Part shown: positions 17,855-27,474 of the stretch, in pieces
Layout: every line of letters begins with the position of its first letter
Numbering within the stretch: position 1 is the stretch's first letter
Origin: CAZNPH01 sp964574985
GTDB taxonomy: Bacteria > Bacteroidota > Bacteroidia > Bacteroidales > SM23-62
Assembly (NCBI GenBank): GCA_964574985.1
Contig: CAZNPH010000021.1
Coordinates: 1-64,000 of the forward strand
Direction of reading: 5' to 3'
Length of the DNA stretch: 64,000 bases
The notes under the pieces: generated by a model
The model's input: the letters and a program-made list of their open reading frames with translations, nothing else
Told to the model about the DNA's origin: nothing
Database searches by the model: none
Made by a program: the position numbers and the translations under genes

Positions 17855-20233
17855 TCATGTTAATCTGAATATCCTTGTTTCCTTGTATTGAACATAATAG
17901 GTGAATCTATCGCAGTTTCGCTGTAGCATTTCGCCGGTGAGCGCATCCTGAACGTTGTGTTTGCCCGGGAGTAACAATGTTCTTTCTCCGCTGCCGGAAT
18001 TTGCACAAACCGTAATGAATTGTTCATTGGCATACACCAGATCCTCTGCTTTGTTATAAACATGAACGCCGGCATCTTCCAGGATATTCCTTATCAGTAC
18101 AGCCGGTGGGAGAGGGGCGCCGAAATATACCGACCGCCGGTTGTTCAATTCCTTGACCGCCATACCGGGTTTGTCAATGTTGCGCAAATAACCCAGGATC
18201 TCTGCGCCTGGATCGTTGCACCAGAACAGGGGATTCATTTTCCAGTCCGCGTTGCGGTAAGGCCAGGAAAGCCAACGGATATCCTTCTTGTATTTCTGCG
18301 GGTCCGTATCCGAGCCGAAATTATTCTCACATACATCCCGGAGCAATTCATGCTCTTTGTTGACCAGATCAATATGAAGATGACTGGTGGTTTTGTGTTC
18401 CGCGATCTTTATGCCTGTTAGTTCTTCCGTATTGGATAAGCTACATCCTCTTTCATCCAGATACCCCGGCCCATAGAACCAGACGGCTGTGGCCCGGTCA
18501 TCATCCAGCTTGCGGATGATCTGGTCCCGCAGCCGGGAAGGAACATATACCGGATCAAGAAATATATAGGCTTTGTATTGTTTCCTGATGCCGGGCAAAT
18601 CTTCAAGAAGGTAATCATCAAAAGGGAGACCGATTTTGGGCAGGATCCACTGGCGGAATATTTCGGTGAACAGGGTGCCGTGTACTCTTTCAAACTTTCT
18701 GTAAAAACCGCCCGTGTTGGATGTCAATATGGCGACTTCGGTGACATTGTGCGGCTTCAGCCTTTGGTTTTCATCATGAAGCTTTTTCAGTTGAGCGATG
18801 GTCTGTTTGATTTCCGGATGATCATACCACAACCGGCCGAATCTTCCGGGAGAAAAGCTTACAATGGGGAACATGCTTCCCGGCCCTCCTTCCAGCCAGT
18901 AGCAGTAAAAATTCTTGGTAAGGGAATAGGAAATGTCGCGTTTCAGGATTTCACGGGTTTCCCGGGGTGTTTCGGCATTGGTATTCGGGCCGTGTCTGAG
19001 AAATGTCTTGGTATCGATCTGGTCAACCATCAGTTTATTGTGGTTAAACACGGAATCCGCAGCATGCTGGGAGAAATGGGTTCCCCCTATGCTGCGGTTA
19101 AAGTAATCATAGGGCGAATGCAGGAAATCCACCCATTCCGATTGCAGAACCTTCATAACCGCTCCATGACCGAAATGCTGGGGATAGGTCCTGCTGTCAT
19201 GTTTTCCGCAATAACTGTATCCGTACATCATCCCGGCGAGTATGGGTTTGGAGCCGGCTTCCTTTATGGTTTTGCACCAGGCAATGCCCAGGTCCGCCAG
19301 GGTTTCATCATAGCAGTTGTAATAGTCTGCCACCTTGTTGCCCACCGGTGTGCAGGTTGAGAAAAAATACGGGCTTTCCTGATATAAACGTTCCCTGACC
19401 GTGGGGATATTTGCCGTATCAAAGGTCACGTCCGGATCTTTCCAGCTTTCCCGTAAGGCATGTTCATCTCCTTTGTATTTTTCCTTGAGCCAGCTGCGGA
19501 ATTTCAGCAGCATGGGTTTTGAAAAATCAGGCCATCCCAGTTCACCGGAAGCGGCTCTGTGGTGGCTGAACCATTCATTGGAGTTATACACCGGATTGTA
19601 ACCGATGACGTTGTCGGCATATTTGCTGTTTTCGAAATATTCAACAAAATGGGCAAAAGCCTTGCTGCTGTCCCGTTTCCACGTTTCAGAGGCAATGGAG
19701 GCGGTTTCAATTCGCTTGCCGCTGTCAAACAGGGTAAGCTCCTCTTCATGGTCCCTGCACCATTTGTAGGGTGCACCGCCTGTACCTCCCGTATATAAAA
19801 TCAACCTGACGTCCGGAAGCTTTTCTGCCAGCCTTTTGACATGGGCCTCGTATTTTTCGAAATAATAACCGTCTTCTCCGTCCCAGCAAAGAGAAATGGC
19901 TGTATCCAATGCAGTAAAATATACCTTGATGCCGGCTTCCAGATACTGGTCCATTTTTTCGGGAGCATAGTCCGACGGCAAAGCAAGCCTCCCCCACATA
20001 CGGGAGGTTTTTTCCCCGTCAACGAACAATTCCGGGATACCCTGGTCCGGTTTCACCACCGCTCCTTTCTTCCCGGCAGGGGACAACCGGGTTCGTGAAG
20101 ACTGTAAGCCCGGTTCTCCCGGTTCTTCGCCATAACGGGAGAGATCCAGGACAGATCCCGAAAAAGGAAGCACGGAAGCACCCAGTGCTGCCTGCTTAAA
20201 AAAATGCCTGCGGGATTGTTTTTCGTTTTCCAT
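17855..20233 (-). CDS. GH42-like beta-galactosidase superfamily protein, Tat-like signal
   Basis: 792 residues. The start MENEKQSRRHFFKQAALGAS is a twin-arginine signal. A GH42/GHL-type TIM barrel follows: the GYNPVYNSNEWF strand carries an Asn-Glu pair as in the acid/base of clan A enzymes, then FRSWLKEKYKGDEHALRES as in GH42, and YWLEGGPG as a candidate nucleophile strand. After it comes a Rossmann-like trimerisation-type domain (VAILTSNTGGF... RLRDQIIRKLDDD...AVWFYGPG) and a C-terminal beta domain. It probably cleaves a terminal sugar in the periplasm. Sequence agreement with GH42 is partial, so it could be an unclassified relative. A 216-bp gap separates it from the upstream gene. Confidence 0.75.
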   Translation of the reverse strand: MENEKQSRRHFFKQAALGASVLPFSGSVLDLSRYGEEPGEPGLQSSRTRLSPAGKKGAVVKPDQGIPELFVDGEKTSRMWGRLALPSDYAPEKMDQYLEAGIKVYFTALDTAISLCWDGEDGYYFEKYEAHVKRLAEKLPDVRLILYTGGTGGAPYKWCRDHEEELTLFDSGKRIETASIASETWKRDSSKAFAHFVEYFENSKYADNVIGYNPVYNSNEWFSHHRAASGELGWPDFSKPMLLKFRSWLKEKYKGDEHALRESWKDPDVTFDTANIPTVRERLYQESPYFFSTCTPVGNKVADYYNCYDETLADLGIAWCKTIKEAGSKPILAGMMYGYSYCGKHDSRTYPQHFGHGAVMKVLQSEWVDFLHSPYDYFNRSIGGTHFSQHAADSVFNHNKLMVDQIDTKTFLRHGPNTNAETPRETREILKRDISYSLTKNFYCYWLEGGPGSMFPIVSFSPGRFGRLWYDHPEIKQTIAQLKKLHDENQRLKPHNVTEVAILTSNTGGFYRKFERVHGTLFTEIFRQWILPKIGLPFDDYLLEDLPGIRKQYKAYIFLDPVYVPSRLRDQIIRKLDDDRATAVWFYGPGYLDERGCSLSNTEELTGIKIAEHKTTSHLHIDLVNKEHELLRDVCENNFGSDTDPQKYKKDIRWLSWPYRNADWKMNPLFWCNDPGAEILGYLRNIDKPGMAVKELNNRRSVYFGAPLPPAVLIRNILEDAGVHVYNKAEDLVYANEQFITVCANSGSGERTLLLPGKHNVQDALTGEMLQRNCDRFTYYVQYKETRIFRLT

Positions 20234-20309
20234 GCGGATATATTTAAGTTAAAGATTTAATATGCAGCATGTTATAATGTCAACTCAAACGCTTTGATCT
20301 TTTGTTGCC

Positions 20310-20340
20310 GGCCTCCCGCAGGCTGTCCACCTGCCGGGCC
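20310..20340. repeat. GC-rich imperfect stem-loop in the 20234-20449 gap
   Basis: GGCCTCCCGCAGG (20310-20322) can pair imperfectly with CCTGCCGGGCC (20330-20340). The 216-bp gap has no credible gene and no TAnnTTTG promoter that I can see; its base composition is richer in GC around this hairpin than the AT-rich gaps elsewhere. It may be a REP-like extragenic element or an RNA-stabilising hairpin within a long transcript. Confidence 0.35.
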
Positions 20341-20449
20341 GGCGAACCCCCATCTGCAAGTCCTGTGCCGGTTGATATTTTCATGGGCTTTTGTCTTTGA
20401 ACGGTGGCCTGCAGCCGGACCGGTGATGGGGGTTTCACAAGAAAATATT

Positions 20450-21310
20450 TTAGAACCGCAACTGAGACAGATATTCGTAGCTGGTCCGGGCACATTCCAT
20501 TCCGTTTTCGGGATCATCATGCTCTACGATGGGATATTTCATCCCGGCTACCTCCGACTCGGCAAAGATCTTCTGAAAATCCATGATCCCCGAACCCACA
20601 CAGGCAAAATCCCGCCGGTCCTCCAGGTCATTGCCCATATCCTTGACGTGAAAAAGCTCATAACGCCCGGGATATTTGTGGAAATAAGAAATGATATCGC
20701 CTCCCCCCTTCTTGATCCAGTACAGGTCAAGCTCACAGGTGACCAGTTCAGGTTCGGTGTTTTGCATGAGGATATCAAAGGGGATGTCGCCATCTGGTGT
20801 GGCATGAAACTCCCAGTCATGATTGTGGAAGGCGAAGCGGATGCCGGACTTGTTGCATTTTTCCCCGATCTTGTTCAGGTTTTCTGCCGCTTCCTTGCAT
20901 TGGTCATTGGTGAGTTCTCTGGCAGAACTCAGCCAGGGCCAGTAACACACAAGGTATTCCTTGTTCATGCTCAATTGTTCCTCAATGATTTCATCGGCCC
21001 TTTCCAGCAGGGGAGACATCGTGCTCCCTCCGGCAACCGGCCGGAGATTAAGCCGCTTTAAAAGATCCATGAACTCTTTCTTTGAAGGACCAAGGAATCT
21101 TCCGAATTCTACCGCATTGTAGCCGATTTCGGCGATCTGCTCCAGGGCTTTTACATGGTCTTTTTTCAGCTCTTCCCCTACCATCCCAATAATCAATCCT
21201 ATTGTATGCAGTTTTTGGGTGTTCCGGCATGAACTTATCAATACATTCGGGGCCATGGTTGCTGCCAGGGCCCCGGTGACCGAATTGCGCAAAAATTTTC
21301 TTCTTTTCAT
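20450..21310 (-). CDS. Sugar phosphate isomerase/epimerase family protein (xylose isomerase-like TIM barrel), exported
   Basis: 286 residues with a Tat-like signal (MKRRKFLRNSVTGALAATMA) and a possible lipobox (LISSC). The AP_endonuc_2 fold is shown by GYNAVEFGRFLG, the metal-site strands FHNHDWEF (about 160) and CELDLYWIKKGG, HVKDMGND, and a C-terminal CVGSGIMDFQKIFAES...YPIVEHD. Exported members of this family are frequent in Bacteroidota sugar loci, and their reaction is mostly unproven (isomerase, epimerase or lyase-like). A remnant of a close relative lies at 57921-58109. Confidence 0.82.
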   Translation of the reverse strand: MKRRKFLRNSVTGALAATMAPNVLISSCRNTQKLHTIGLIIGMVGEELKKDHVKALEQIAEIGYNAVEFGRFLGPSKKEFMDLLKRLNLRPVAGGSTMSPLLERADEIIEEQLSMNKEYLVCYWPWLSSARELTNDQCKEAAENLNKIGEKCNKSGIRFAFHNHDWEFHATPDGDIPFDILMQNTEPELVTCELDLYWIKKGGGDIISYFHKYPGRYELFHVKDMGNDLEDRRDFACVGSGIMDFQKIFAESEVAGMKYPIVEHDDPENGMECARTSYEYLSQLRF

Positions 21311-21337
21311 GATCAGTATGTTTTAGAAATTATATGT

Positions 21338-22870
21338 TTATGACTTTGATTTCACTTCCCTGACCGCTTCGCCAAATGCTGCCAGACTTTTCAGGCCAAT
21401 TTCCTCGTATTCCCGGGAAGCGACAACACCGGAAGCTCCTGCTTCAAAGGCCTTCAGGGTTGCCTGGTAGATTGATTCCGGATCGCTTTGCCAGGGTTCC
21501 GTGCCCCAGCCCCCTCCTTTGGGAATGTCCATCCCGATCCCGGGATATACGTCTGCCTTGCCTTTGACGTCGGTGACCACACGATTGGTTTCCGTATAGA
21601 CGAAAGCCGGGGACAAACCTTCTTCGAGATCTTTCAGATCCGGGTTCTTTGACGGGTCATGTCCTTTTTGTGCATAGAACCATTGAAGGATCAATTCCTG
21701 GGGTATTCCCTTATAGATGGTTTCACCCAAAGGCGTCAGGTGCCAGGCCTTGAGTCTGGGCCCGGTAATTTCATGATAGGCAATGAATTTAATGAAATCG
21801 TTGTTGCCGGCCATTTCCTCGAATGGTGCGCCTGCCCGGTAATACATGTCCATTGCCGTTTCAACACAGGCAACATGTCTTCCCACCTGTGCTTCCGGAT
21901 TAATTTCCTTGATCACATCATAGATCATTGTATGCAGTTCGTTCTGGGCCCGGTGCCATTGCCAGGCCCATTCCAGCATTTCAGGATATTTCATCAGGTA
22001 CCGGAGGTATCTGTGCCATGCCCCGCCTGCAGGAGGCTCTTTTGAAGCCCTCAGCTCCCGGAGAAACTGATATAGTTCAGCATATCCGGTCTGCAACCTG
22101 CCGGGATCGATGTTGTGGTCTTTCATTCTTTGCCGGCAATGCGGACAGAAACAGCCCGGCTTGTTGTTCCAGTGCAGCATGGACCCCATGGGGCCGCTTC
22201 GTTCGGCGCCAAACTGGATTCCATCCAATGAATAGGTGTTGAACAGGTCGCGCATGGTCCCTGTCAGCCAGCGCTGGTAATCCGGGTTGTTCAAGCAGGG
22301 TGCCCCCCTTTTGTTACCCTCGAAATCGATTTCCATCACCTGGCCGTAATTTTCTATATATTGCCTTGCCTCCTCCCCGTGCGGTTCGTATAAGCGTTCA
22401 TAGACCGTGATCCCTCTTTTCCGGGCGGCAGGCAGCAGGTCTTTCATGATGTCCTTTCCTGCATAATGTTCGTCCCGGCTGACGCCGGCATGCCGCAGAG
22501 GGGTGTCCTGATAGTATTTCTCATGATGGTCCACCCAGCACCGGCGGAGGGTTCGTTGGGAATTGTCGGGCCTGGGCACGCCGTGACCGGCCATCAGGTT
22601 TTTGGGACGCCCGATGGCTCCGTAATAGGCATGGAAAGATACCATCAGGTTGTTGATGGCTCCTTTTTCCTGCAGGAGATCCAGGCAGTAGTCCATTCCC
22701 TCATCATAGAAACTGTGGGCAGCTATCTGGATGCCTGAGAAAGGTTCCCGGATTTTCGAAGACCCGGATTTTCCCGTACAGGCAGATTGAATGAGTCCGC
22801 CGCCAAAAGTCAACCCTCCTGTGGTCAGCGCGGTGTTTTTAATGAAAGTTCTTCTGTTTGTTATTTTCAT
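21338..22870 (-). CDS. Tat-exported putative TIM-barrel glycoside hydrolase-like protein (member B)
   Basis: 510 residues. I place the start at MKITNRRTFIKNTAL, a twin-arginine signal; the longer frame to 22999 runs into the neighbouring gene. Family features: SGIQIAAHSFYDEGMDYC at the mature N-terminus, NPDYQRWLTGTMRDLF, the SLDGIQFGAERSGPM strand whose Glu is a plausible catalytic acid, then the CFCPHCRQR CxCxxC motif, and a C-terminal GASGVVASREYEEIGLKS. The fold suggests a glycosidase-like (beta/alpha)8 barrel. A broken copy lies immediately upstream (22896-23991) and shares a 232-bp identical tract with it. Confidence 0.7.
   Translation of the reverse strand: MKITNRRTFIKNTALTTGGLTFGGGLIQSACTGKSGSSKIREPFSGIQIAAHSFYDEGMDYCLDLLQEKGAINNLMVSFHAYYGAIGRPKNLMAGHGVPRPDNSQRTLRRCWVDHHEKYYQDTPLRHAGVSRDEHYAGKDIMKDLLPAARKRGITVYERLYEPHGEEARQYIENYGQVMEIDFEGNKRGAPCLNNPDYQRWLTGTMRDLFNTYSLDGIQFGAERSGPMGSMLHWNNKPGCFCPHCRQRMKDHNIDPGRLQTGYAELYQFLRELRASKEPPAGGAWHRYLRYLMKYPEMLEWAWQWHRAQNELHTMIYDVIKEINPEAQVGRHVACVETAMDMYYRAGAPFEEMAGNNDFIKFIAYHEITGPRLKAWHLTPLGETIYKGIPQELILQWFYAQKGHDPSKNPDLKDLEEGLSPAFVYTETNRVVTDVKGKADVYPGIGMDIPKGGGWGTEPWQSDPESIYQATLKAFEAGASGVVASREYEEIGLKSLAAFGEAVREVKSKS
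22513..22744. repeat. 232-bp perfect direct repeat, copy 1 (within intact paralogue)
   Basis: These 232 bases are identical to 23739-23970, by direct reading of both stretches, while sequence on both sides differs at many positions. The tract codes the segment from the mature N-terminus to the WVDHHEKY region of the TIM-barrel paralogues. Such a sharply bounded identical patch between otherwise diverged neighbours points to recent gene conversion. Confidence 0.9.
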
Positions 22871-22895
22871 ACCCGGTGATTTTGCATTGATTGTT

Positions 22896-23991
22896 TTATT
22901 GTTTGATTTTCCTGACCGCATTCCCATATGCTTCCAGACTTTCCAGGGTGATTTCTTCGTATTCACGGGAAGCCACAACCCCTGAGCCGCCTGCTTCAAA
23001 GGCTTTCAGGGTTCCTTCGTACACGGATTCCGGATCGCTTTGCCAGGGTTCCGTGCCCCAACCGCCGCCTTTGGGAACGTCCATTCCGATCCCGGCGTAA
23101 ATGGCGGCTTTGCCATTGACATCGCTCACCGCACGATTGGTTTCCGTGTAGACAAAATTCGGGGACAATCCGTCATACAGATTTTTCAGATCCGGATTCT
23201 TTGAAGGATCAAGTCCTTTCTGGGCGTAATACCATTGGAGAAGGAGTTCACGGGGCGTCCCCTTGTATATGGTTTCCCCCCAGGGCGTCAGGTACCACCA
23301 GTCAAGTCTGGCCCCCCCTATTTCATGATAGGTAATGATCTTGATGAAATCGTTGTTTCCGGCCATCTTCGAAAAAGGGGCACCCGCCCGGTAGTACATG
23401 TCTATCGGGCCCACGATGGCATCAACATGCCTCCCCACCTGCAATTTCGTGTTGATGCCTTTGACCGACCTGTACACCATTTGGTGCAGTTCGTTCTGGG
23501 CATGGTGCCATTGCCTCTCCCATTCCAGCATTTCAGGATACTGCATCAGATAGCGCCAGTACCTGTGCCAGGCACCGCCAGGGGGAGGTTCCTCCAAAAC
23601 CCGCATCTCCTGAAGGAAGCTGTATATTCCGGAAAACCCAAGCCGCAAACGGTCAGGATCAATGTTGTGGTCTTCCATTTTTTTCCGCATAATGTTCGTC
23701 CTGGTTGATGCCGGCATGCCGCAGGAAAGTATTCTGAAAGTATTTCTCATGATGGTCCACCCAGCACCGGCGGAGGGTTCGTTGGGAATTGTCGGGCCTG
23801 GGCACGCCGTGACCGGCCATCAGGTTTTTGGGACGCCCGATGGCTCCGTAATAGGCATGGAAAGATACCATCAGGTTGTTGATGGCTCCTTTTTCCTGCA
23901 GGAGATCCAGGCAGTAGTCCATTCCCTCATCATAGAAACTGTGGGCAGCTATCTGGATGCCTGAGAAAGGCCTTTGGTTTTTTGATTGCAT
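22896..23991 (-). pseudogene. Broken TIM-barrel paralogue (member C): internal deletion and frameshift
   Basis: The first frame (23991 down to about 23700) matches member B from SGIQIAAHSFYDEG to DEHYAEK. The reading then has to shift to another frame that resumes at MEDHNIDPDRL and continues to the normal C-terminus (ASREYEEITLESLEAYG) at 22896. Compared with member B, about 325 bp are missing at the junction (near 23690), including the SLDGIQFGAERSGPM strand and the CFCPHCR motif. The signal peptide is also gone: the frame opens with MQSKNQRPFSGIQ. The protein cannot be functional as a whole, although the C-terminal part is an uninterrupted frame of 284 codons. Confidence 0.88.
23739..23970. 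repeat. 232-bp perfect direct repeat, copy 2 (within broken paralogue)
   Basis: Identical to 22513-22744. It includes almost all of the surviving N-terminal part of the broken gene. Immediately outside, the copies diverge (GAAAGGTTCCC against GAAAGGCCTTT at one end). Confidence 0.9.
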
Positions 23992-24027
23992 AAATGAATA
24001 TTTTCTTTTTTATGAATGTTGATGATT

Positions 24028-25902
24028 TTATTTGTTTTTCGTTTGTTTCTCATATGCCGAAGGGGCGCCAAAAATGCCGTTGAGCTTACGGATATTGAAT
24101 TTGGGCTCCCGGTCAAAAGTGTATACCCCGTTTACTTCCTGGTCAATATCGGTAAGCTGGGTATAGGTATATCCGCAAATATTGGGATTTTCCAGAAGCA
24201 CACGGGTGAGTTCTTCAATGATCCGGACAATCTCTTCTCCGGATTTTCCGTGGCCTATACCGGAGCGTCCGTCGCCCTGTGGTTCGTCGTCAGACCATTC
24301 AGGCAACCAGAACGTTCCTCCGTATTCGTCCACGATGTAAGGTTGTCCTTCATAGGTCACATCATATTCGGGAAGGTTCCCGAACCAGTCCCATGGCAGA
24401 ATGTATACCTCCTGTTCAGGCCATTGAGCCAGCTTGTCATACCTTTTCCTGAAGGTCTCTTCGTCCTGGGTGTAATCATGTACGGTCCACAGATCCGTTT
24501 TGATGTGCAGAAAACCGCTCGTTTCATTGACAGGCCGGGTAGGATCCAGATCTTTGGTCAGATCGTAGATCTCCTCGGCGGCTCTCCGGTACGCTTCGTA
24601 ATTCTTTTTTGCCGAATGGGTTTCGTTCATCGGGGTCCAGGCAATGATCGAAGGATGGTTCCTGTCACGCATGATGACTTCCCGCCATTCCCGTTTGAGG
24701 TTGTTCCATCCCGGGGCATTGGCATAGGTGCGCTCCATTCCCCAGTCGGGAAACTCGCCCCAGGTCAGGTACCCGAGTTTATCCGCCCAGTAGTGGAACC
24801 TGGGTTCGAATACTTTTTCATGGAGTCTGGCCCCGTTGAATCCCGCTTCCATGGAAAGGACTATGTCTTTTTTCAGGGCTTCATCACTGGGGGCGGTCCA
24901 GACACCCCCGGGATAGAATCCCTGGTCCAGCACCAGCCGGAGAAATATGGGTTCGTTGTTCAGATAGATATTCCTGCCTTCCACATGGAACTTCCTCAAT
25001 CCGGCATAGCTCCGGACCTGGTCGATGACCCGGCCGTCCCTTTCCAGCCGGTAACGGATATTGTAAAGGTAGGGAGACTCGGGGCTCCAAAGGCGGGGAC
25101 CGGTCAGGGGAAAAACAACGGGGATGCCACCTGATGCTTTGGATGAGATGGTCCCCACCTTTTCTTCTTCCGGGGTGAACAGGGTTACACTGAAATTTCC
25201 GGATTGATCATATCCCTCGAATTCGGGAATAAACACGAAAGCTTGGTTGTCGATGTCTGGTATGACCTGTACGGACCGGATATATTGTCCGGGCCTTGCT
25301 TCCAGCCAGACCGTCTGCCAGATGCCGGTGGTGCGGTTGTATTTACAGCATCCCTGGTTGTAGTATGTCTGGCTTTGCTTGCCGGCCGGCTGGACGCCTT
25401 TACGGATATGGTCCTGTGCCAGGACATATACATGGTTGGTTCCCGGTTTCAGTTCCCGGGTAATCTCAAATTCGAAGGCAACACTTCCTCCGTAATGCCG
25501 GCCGGCCTTTTCCCCGTTGATCCAGGCCTGGCAATCATAATCGACTCCCCCGAAATGCAAAAAAATCCTTTTCCCTTCCCAGTCCGGCGGGATACTGAAA
25601 GTGCGGTGGTACCACACGGCATTCATAAAGCCCCGGTGCTCTATCCCCGAGAGCCTGCTTTCGGGGCAGAAGGGCACGGTGATGGTTTTGTCATAGCCAT
25701 CCGGATTGTTGTGCATGCCCCGTTCGATCCCTGATTCCCCGTAATCAATGGAAAAATCCCAGGGGCCGTTCAGATTCATCCAGGTGCTTCTTTGAAACTG
25801 TGGTTCGGGATGCTCGGGCCGCGGTATCTGTTGTGCCTCTAGCAGTTGTCCTTGTAAAGAGAGTATGCCAATGTACAGAATAATACTGTATAAGATTTTC
25901 AT
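24028..25902 (-). CDS. Glycoside hydrolase family 2 enzyme (beta-galactosidase/glucuronidase-like), exported
   Basis: About 624 residues from the chosen start MKILYSIILYIGIL, which gives a clean signal peptide; a Met two codons earlier is equally possible, and a longer frame to 25944 overlaps the upstream gene. The domain order is a GH2 jelly-roll (NLNGPWDFSIDYGESG, FLHFGGVDYDCQAWINGEKAG), an Ig-like domain and a TIM barrel. The acid/base Glu lies in IAWTPMNETHS (about 427) and the nucleophile Glu in IVDEYGG (about 526). The compact length without later beta domains is usual for many Bacteroidota GH2 enzymes. It should act on a terminal beta-linked sugar in the periplasm; the sugar cannot be told. 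Confidence 0.92.
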   Translation of the reverse strand: MKILYSIILYIGILSLQGQLLEAQQIPRPEHPEPQFQRSTWMNLNGPWDFSIDYGESGIERGMHNNPDGYDKTITVPFCPESRLSGIEHRGFMNAVWYHRTFSIPPDWEGKRIFLHFGGVDYDCQAWINGEKAGRHYGGSVAFEFEITRELKPGTNHVYVLAQDHIRKGVQPAGKQSQTYYNQGCCKYNRTTGIWQTVWLEARPGQYIRSVQVIPDIDNQAFVFIPEFEGYDQSGNFSVTLFTPEEEKVGTISSKASGGIPVVFPLTGPRLWSPESPYLYNIRYRLERDGRVIDQVRSYAGLRKFHVEGRNIYLNNEPIFLRLVLDQGFYPGGVWTAPSDEALKKDIVLSMEAGFNGARLHEKVFEPRFHYWADKLGYLTWGEFPDWGMERTYANAPGWNNLKREWREVIMRDRNHPSIIAWTPMNETHSAKKNYEAYRRAAEEIYDLTKDLDPTRPVNETSGFLHIKTDLWTVHDYTQDEETFRKRYDKLAQWPEQEVYILPWDWFGNLPEYDVTYEGQPYIVDEYGGTFWLPEWSDDEPQGDGRSGIGHGKSGEEIVRIIEELTRVLLENPNICGYTYTQLTDIDQEVNGVYTFDREPKFNIRKLNGIFGAPSAYEKQTKNK

Positions 25903-25921
25903 GATCATTGCTTTGTTTGTG

Positions 25922-27436
25922 TTAATTGATTTCCCTGACCGCATCCCCGTATGCCTTTAAGCTTTCCAGGGTCATTTCCTCGTATTCACGGGAGGCGACA
26001 ACGCCCGATGCGCCGGCCTCAAATGCTTTCAGGGTCGCCTGGTACACGGATTCCGGGTCACTGTGCCAGGGTACGGTGCCCCAGCCACTTTCCCCTTTGG
26101 GAATATCCAGTCCGATCCCAGGATAGACTTTTGCTTTATCCTGCACTTCATTGACACATATTTTGGTCTTGTCATATACATAACCGGGCCCCATACCGTT
26201 TTTCAGTTTGTTTATATCCCCCGATTCCCCGGGATCAAATCCGAATATCCTGTACATCACCAGCAGAATTTCTTCTTTTTCAAATTCACTGAAAACCGTA
26301 TTATGATAATGATCGACATATTCCAGGAAACGCGGACCGGCAATTTCATGATACAGGATGGGTTTTACGAAATCGGCATATCCGGCAATTTCCGAAAAAT
26401 CCACCCGGGCCCGGTCAAAAACACTCCGGTGAATTCTGCATACCACATGTATGCCGTATTCGATGTCTTTTTGAACACTTTCGGCTTCCTTTCCGACCCT
26501 CACATATAGTTCATTTCTCGACATGTTGTTGAATTTTTCCCAGGCAAGGATTTCAGGATAATCCATCCAGATTCGCATCAGTTCGGTCATTACACCCGCC
26601 GGGGGTTTGTACCCTTTTGATAATTTTTCCATGAATTCATAAAGTACCGCGCTCCCTTTGCTTGCCTTTTCTGGGTCTATTCCCAATTTTCCGGCTTTTT
26701 CCCGGCAATACCTGCAAAAGCAGTTCGGTTTTTCAGGGCCGCGAAAAACACGGGTCAGCATGCTGGCTTCTTCGGCCCCGAACTGGATGCCGTCGACGTG
26801 ATAATTTTCCAGGATGTCCCGGATGGAAGTGAACCACCACTCCCGGAGATACGGATTATTGAAACAGGATGAATGATGCCGGTTCCCGAATGCATCCACG
26901 CTGAGGGTTTTGTCCCAGTTGCTGATCCTTTCATTCCTCAGTCCCCCGCCTTCATAAAGCCGCAGGTAAAGCTTCATATTGCGTTCGGGCAGTTTATCCT
27001 GCAATTCGTGAAACAGGTCCTTGCCGGTGTAAACAGCACCCTCTGCAGGCGGTGCATGGAATACCCCGATATCCCTGAATTTGCTTTTGTCATGCCTGAC
27101 CCACACCACGGGGAGTTTTCTGTTCCTGTTGTCGGCTTTTTCCACCCCGTGGTCCCCCATGACTTCCTTCGGACGTCCCATGGCCCCGTAATAACTGTAG
27201 GGAGTGACCATCAGGGTGTTGATCTTTCCTTTTTCCTGCAGCAGATCCAGGCAGTAGTCCATCCCCTCGTCATAAAAGCTCTGGGGGGCTATCTGTATCC
27301 CTGAAAATACTCCGTTCTTTTTTAAAAGTGCCGGATTTCCCGCACCGGCACACTTTGCGAGTCCGGCCCCGAATGTCAATCCCCCGGCAGCCAGTGTAGT
27401 GTTTTTTATGAATGTTCTCCTGTTTGTTGTTTTCAT
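25922..27436 (-). CDS. Tat-exported putative TIM-barrel glycoside hydrolase-like protein (member D)
   Basis: 504 residues starting with the twin-arginine signal MKTTNRRTFIKNTTLAAGG. It shares with member B the SGIQIAPQSFYDEGMDYC start, a YHVDGIQFGAEEASM strand, the CFCRYCREK CxCxxC motif, an EIAGYADFVKPILYHEIAG segment, and the GASGVVASREYEEMTLES end. The conserved acidic residue in the GAE strand is the best candidate for catalysis. GH2 lies 19 bases downstream and the DAHP synthase gene 38 bases upstream, so the gene forms the junction between the glycan enzymes and the FdrA-type metabolic block. The function is not established. Confidence 0.7.
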   Translation of the reverse strand: MKTTNRRTFIKNTTLAAGGLTFGAGLAKCAGAGNPALLKKNGVFSGIQIAPQSFYDEGMDYCLDLLQEKGKINTLMVTPYSYYGAMGRPKEVMGDHGVEKADNRNRKLPVVWVRHDKSKFRDIGVFHAPPAEGAVYTGKDLFHELQDKLPERNMKLYLRLYEGGGLRNERISNWDKTLSVDAFGNRHHSSCFNNPYLREWWFTSIRDILENYHVDGIQFGAEEASMLTRVFRGPEKPNCFCRYCREKAGKLGIDPEKASKGSAVLYEFMEKLSKGYKPPAGVMTELMRIWMDYPEILAWEKFNNMSRNELYVRVGKEAESVQKDIEYGIHVVCRIHRSVFDRARVDFSEIAGYADFVKPILYHEIAGPRFLEYVDHYHNTVFSEFEKEEILLVMYRIFGFDPGESGDINKLKNGMGPGYVYDKTKICVNEVQDKAKVYPGIGLDIPKGESGWGTVPWHSDPESVYQATLKAFEAGASGVVASREYEEMTLESLKAYGDAVREIN

Positions 27437-27474
27437 CGGCTTGTATCTTTTTAACCCATGAGCTGTTTTCAGGT

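Noticed and set aside
20280..20495. Small minus-strand open frame in the 20234-20449 gap
   Set aside because: It overlaps the end of the isomerase gene, has no match I recognise, and its sequence follows from the GC-rich hairpin.
22513..23970. Insertion sequence ends or a transposon duplication
   Set aside because: The identical tract is inside coding sequence of paralogues; there are no terminal inverted repeats, target duplications or transposase.
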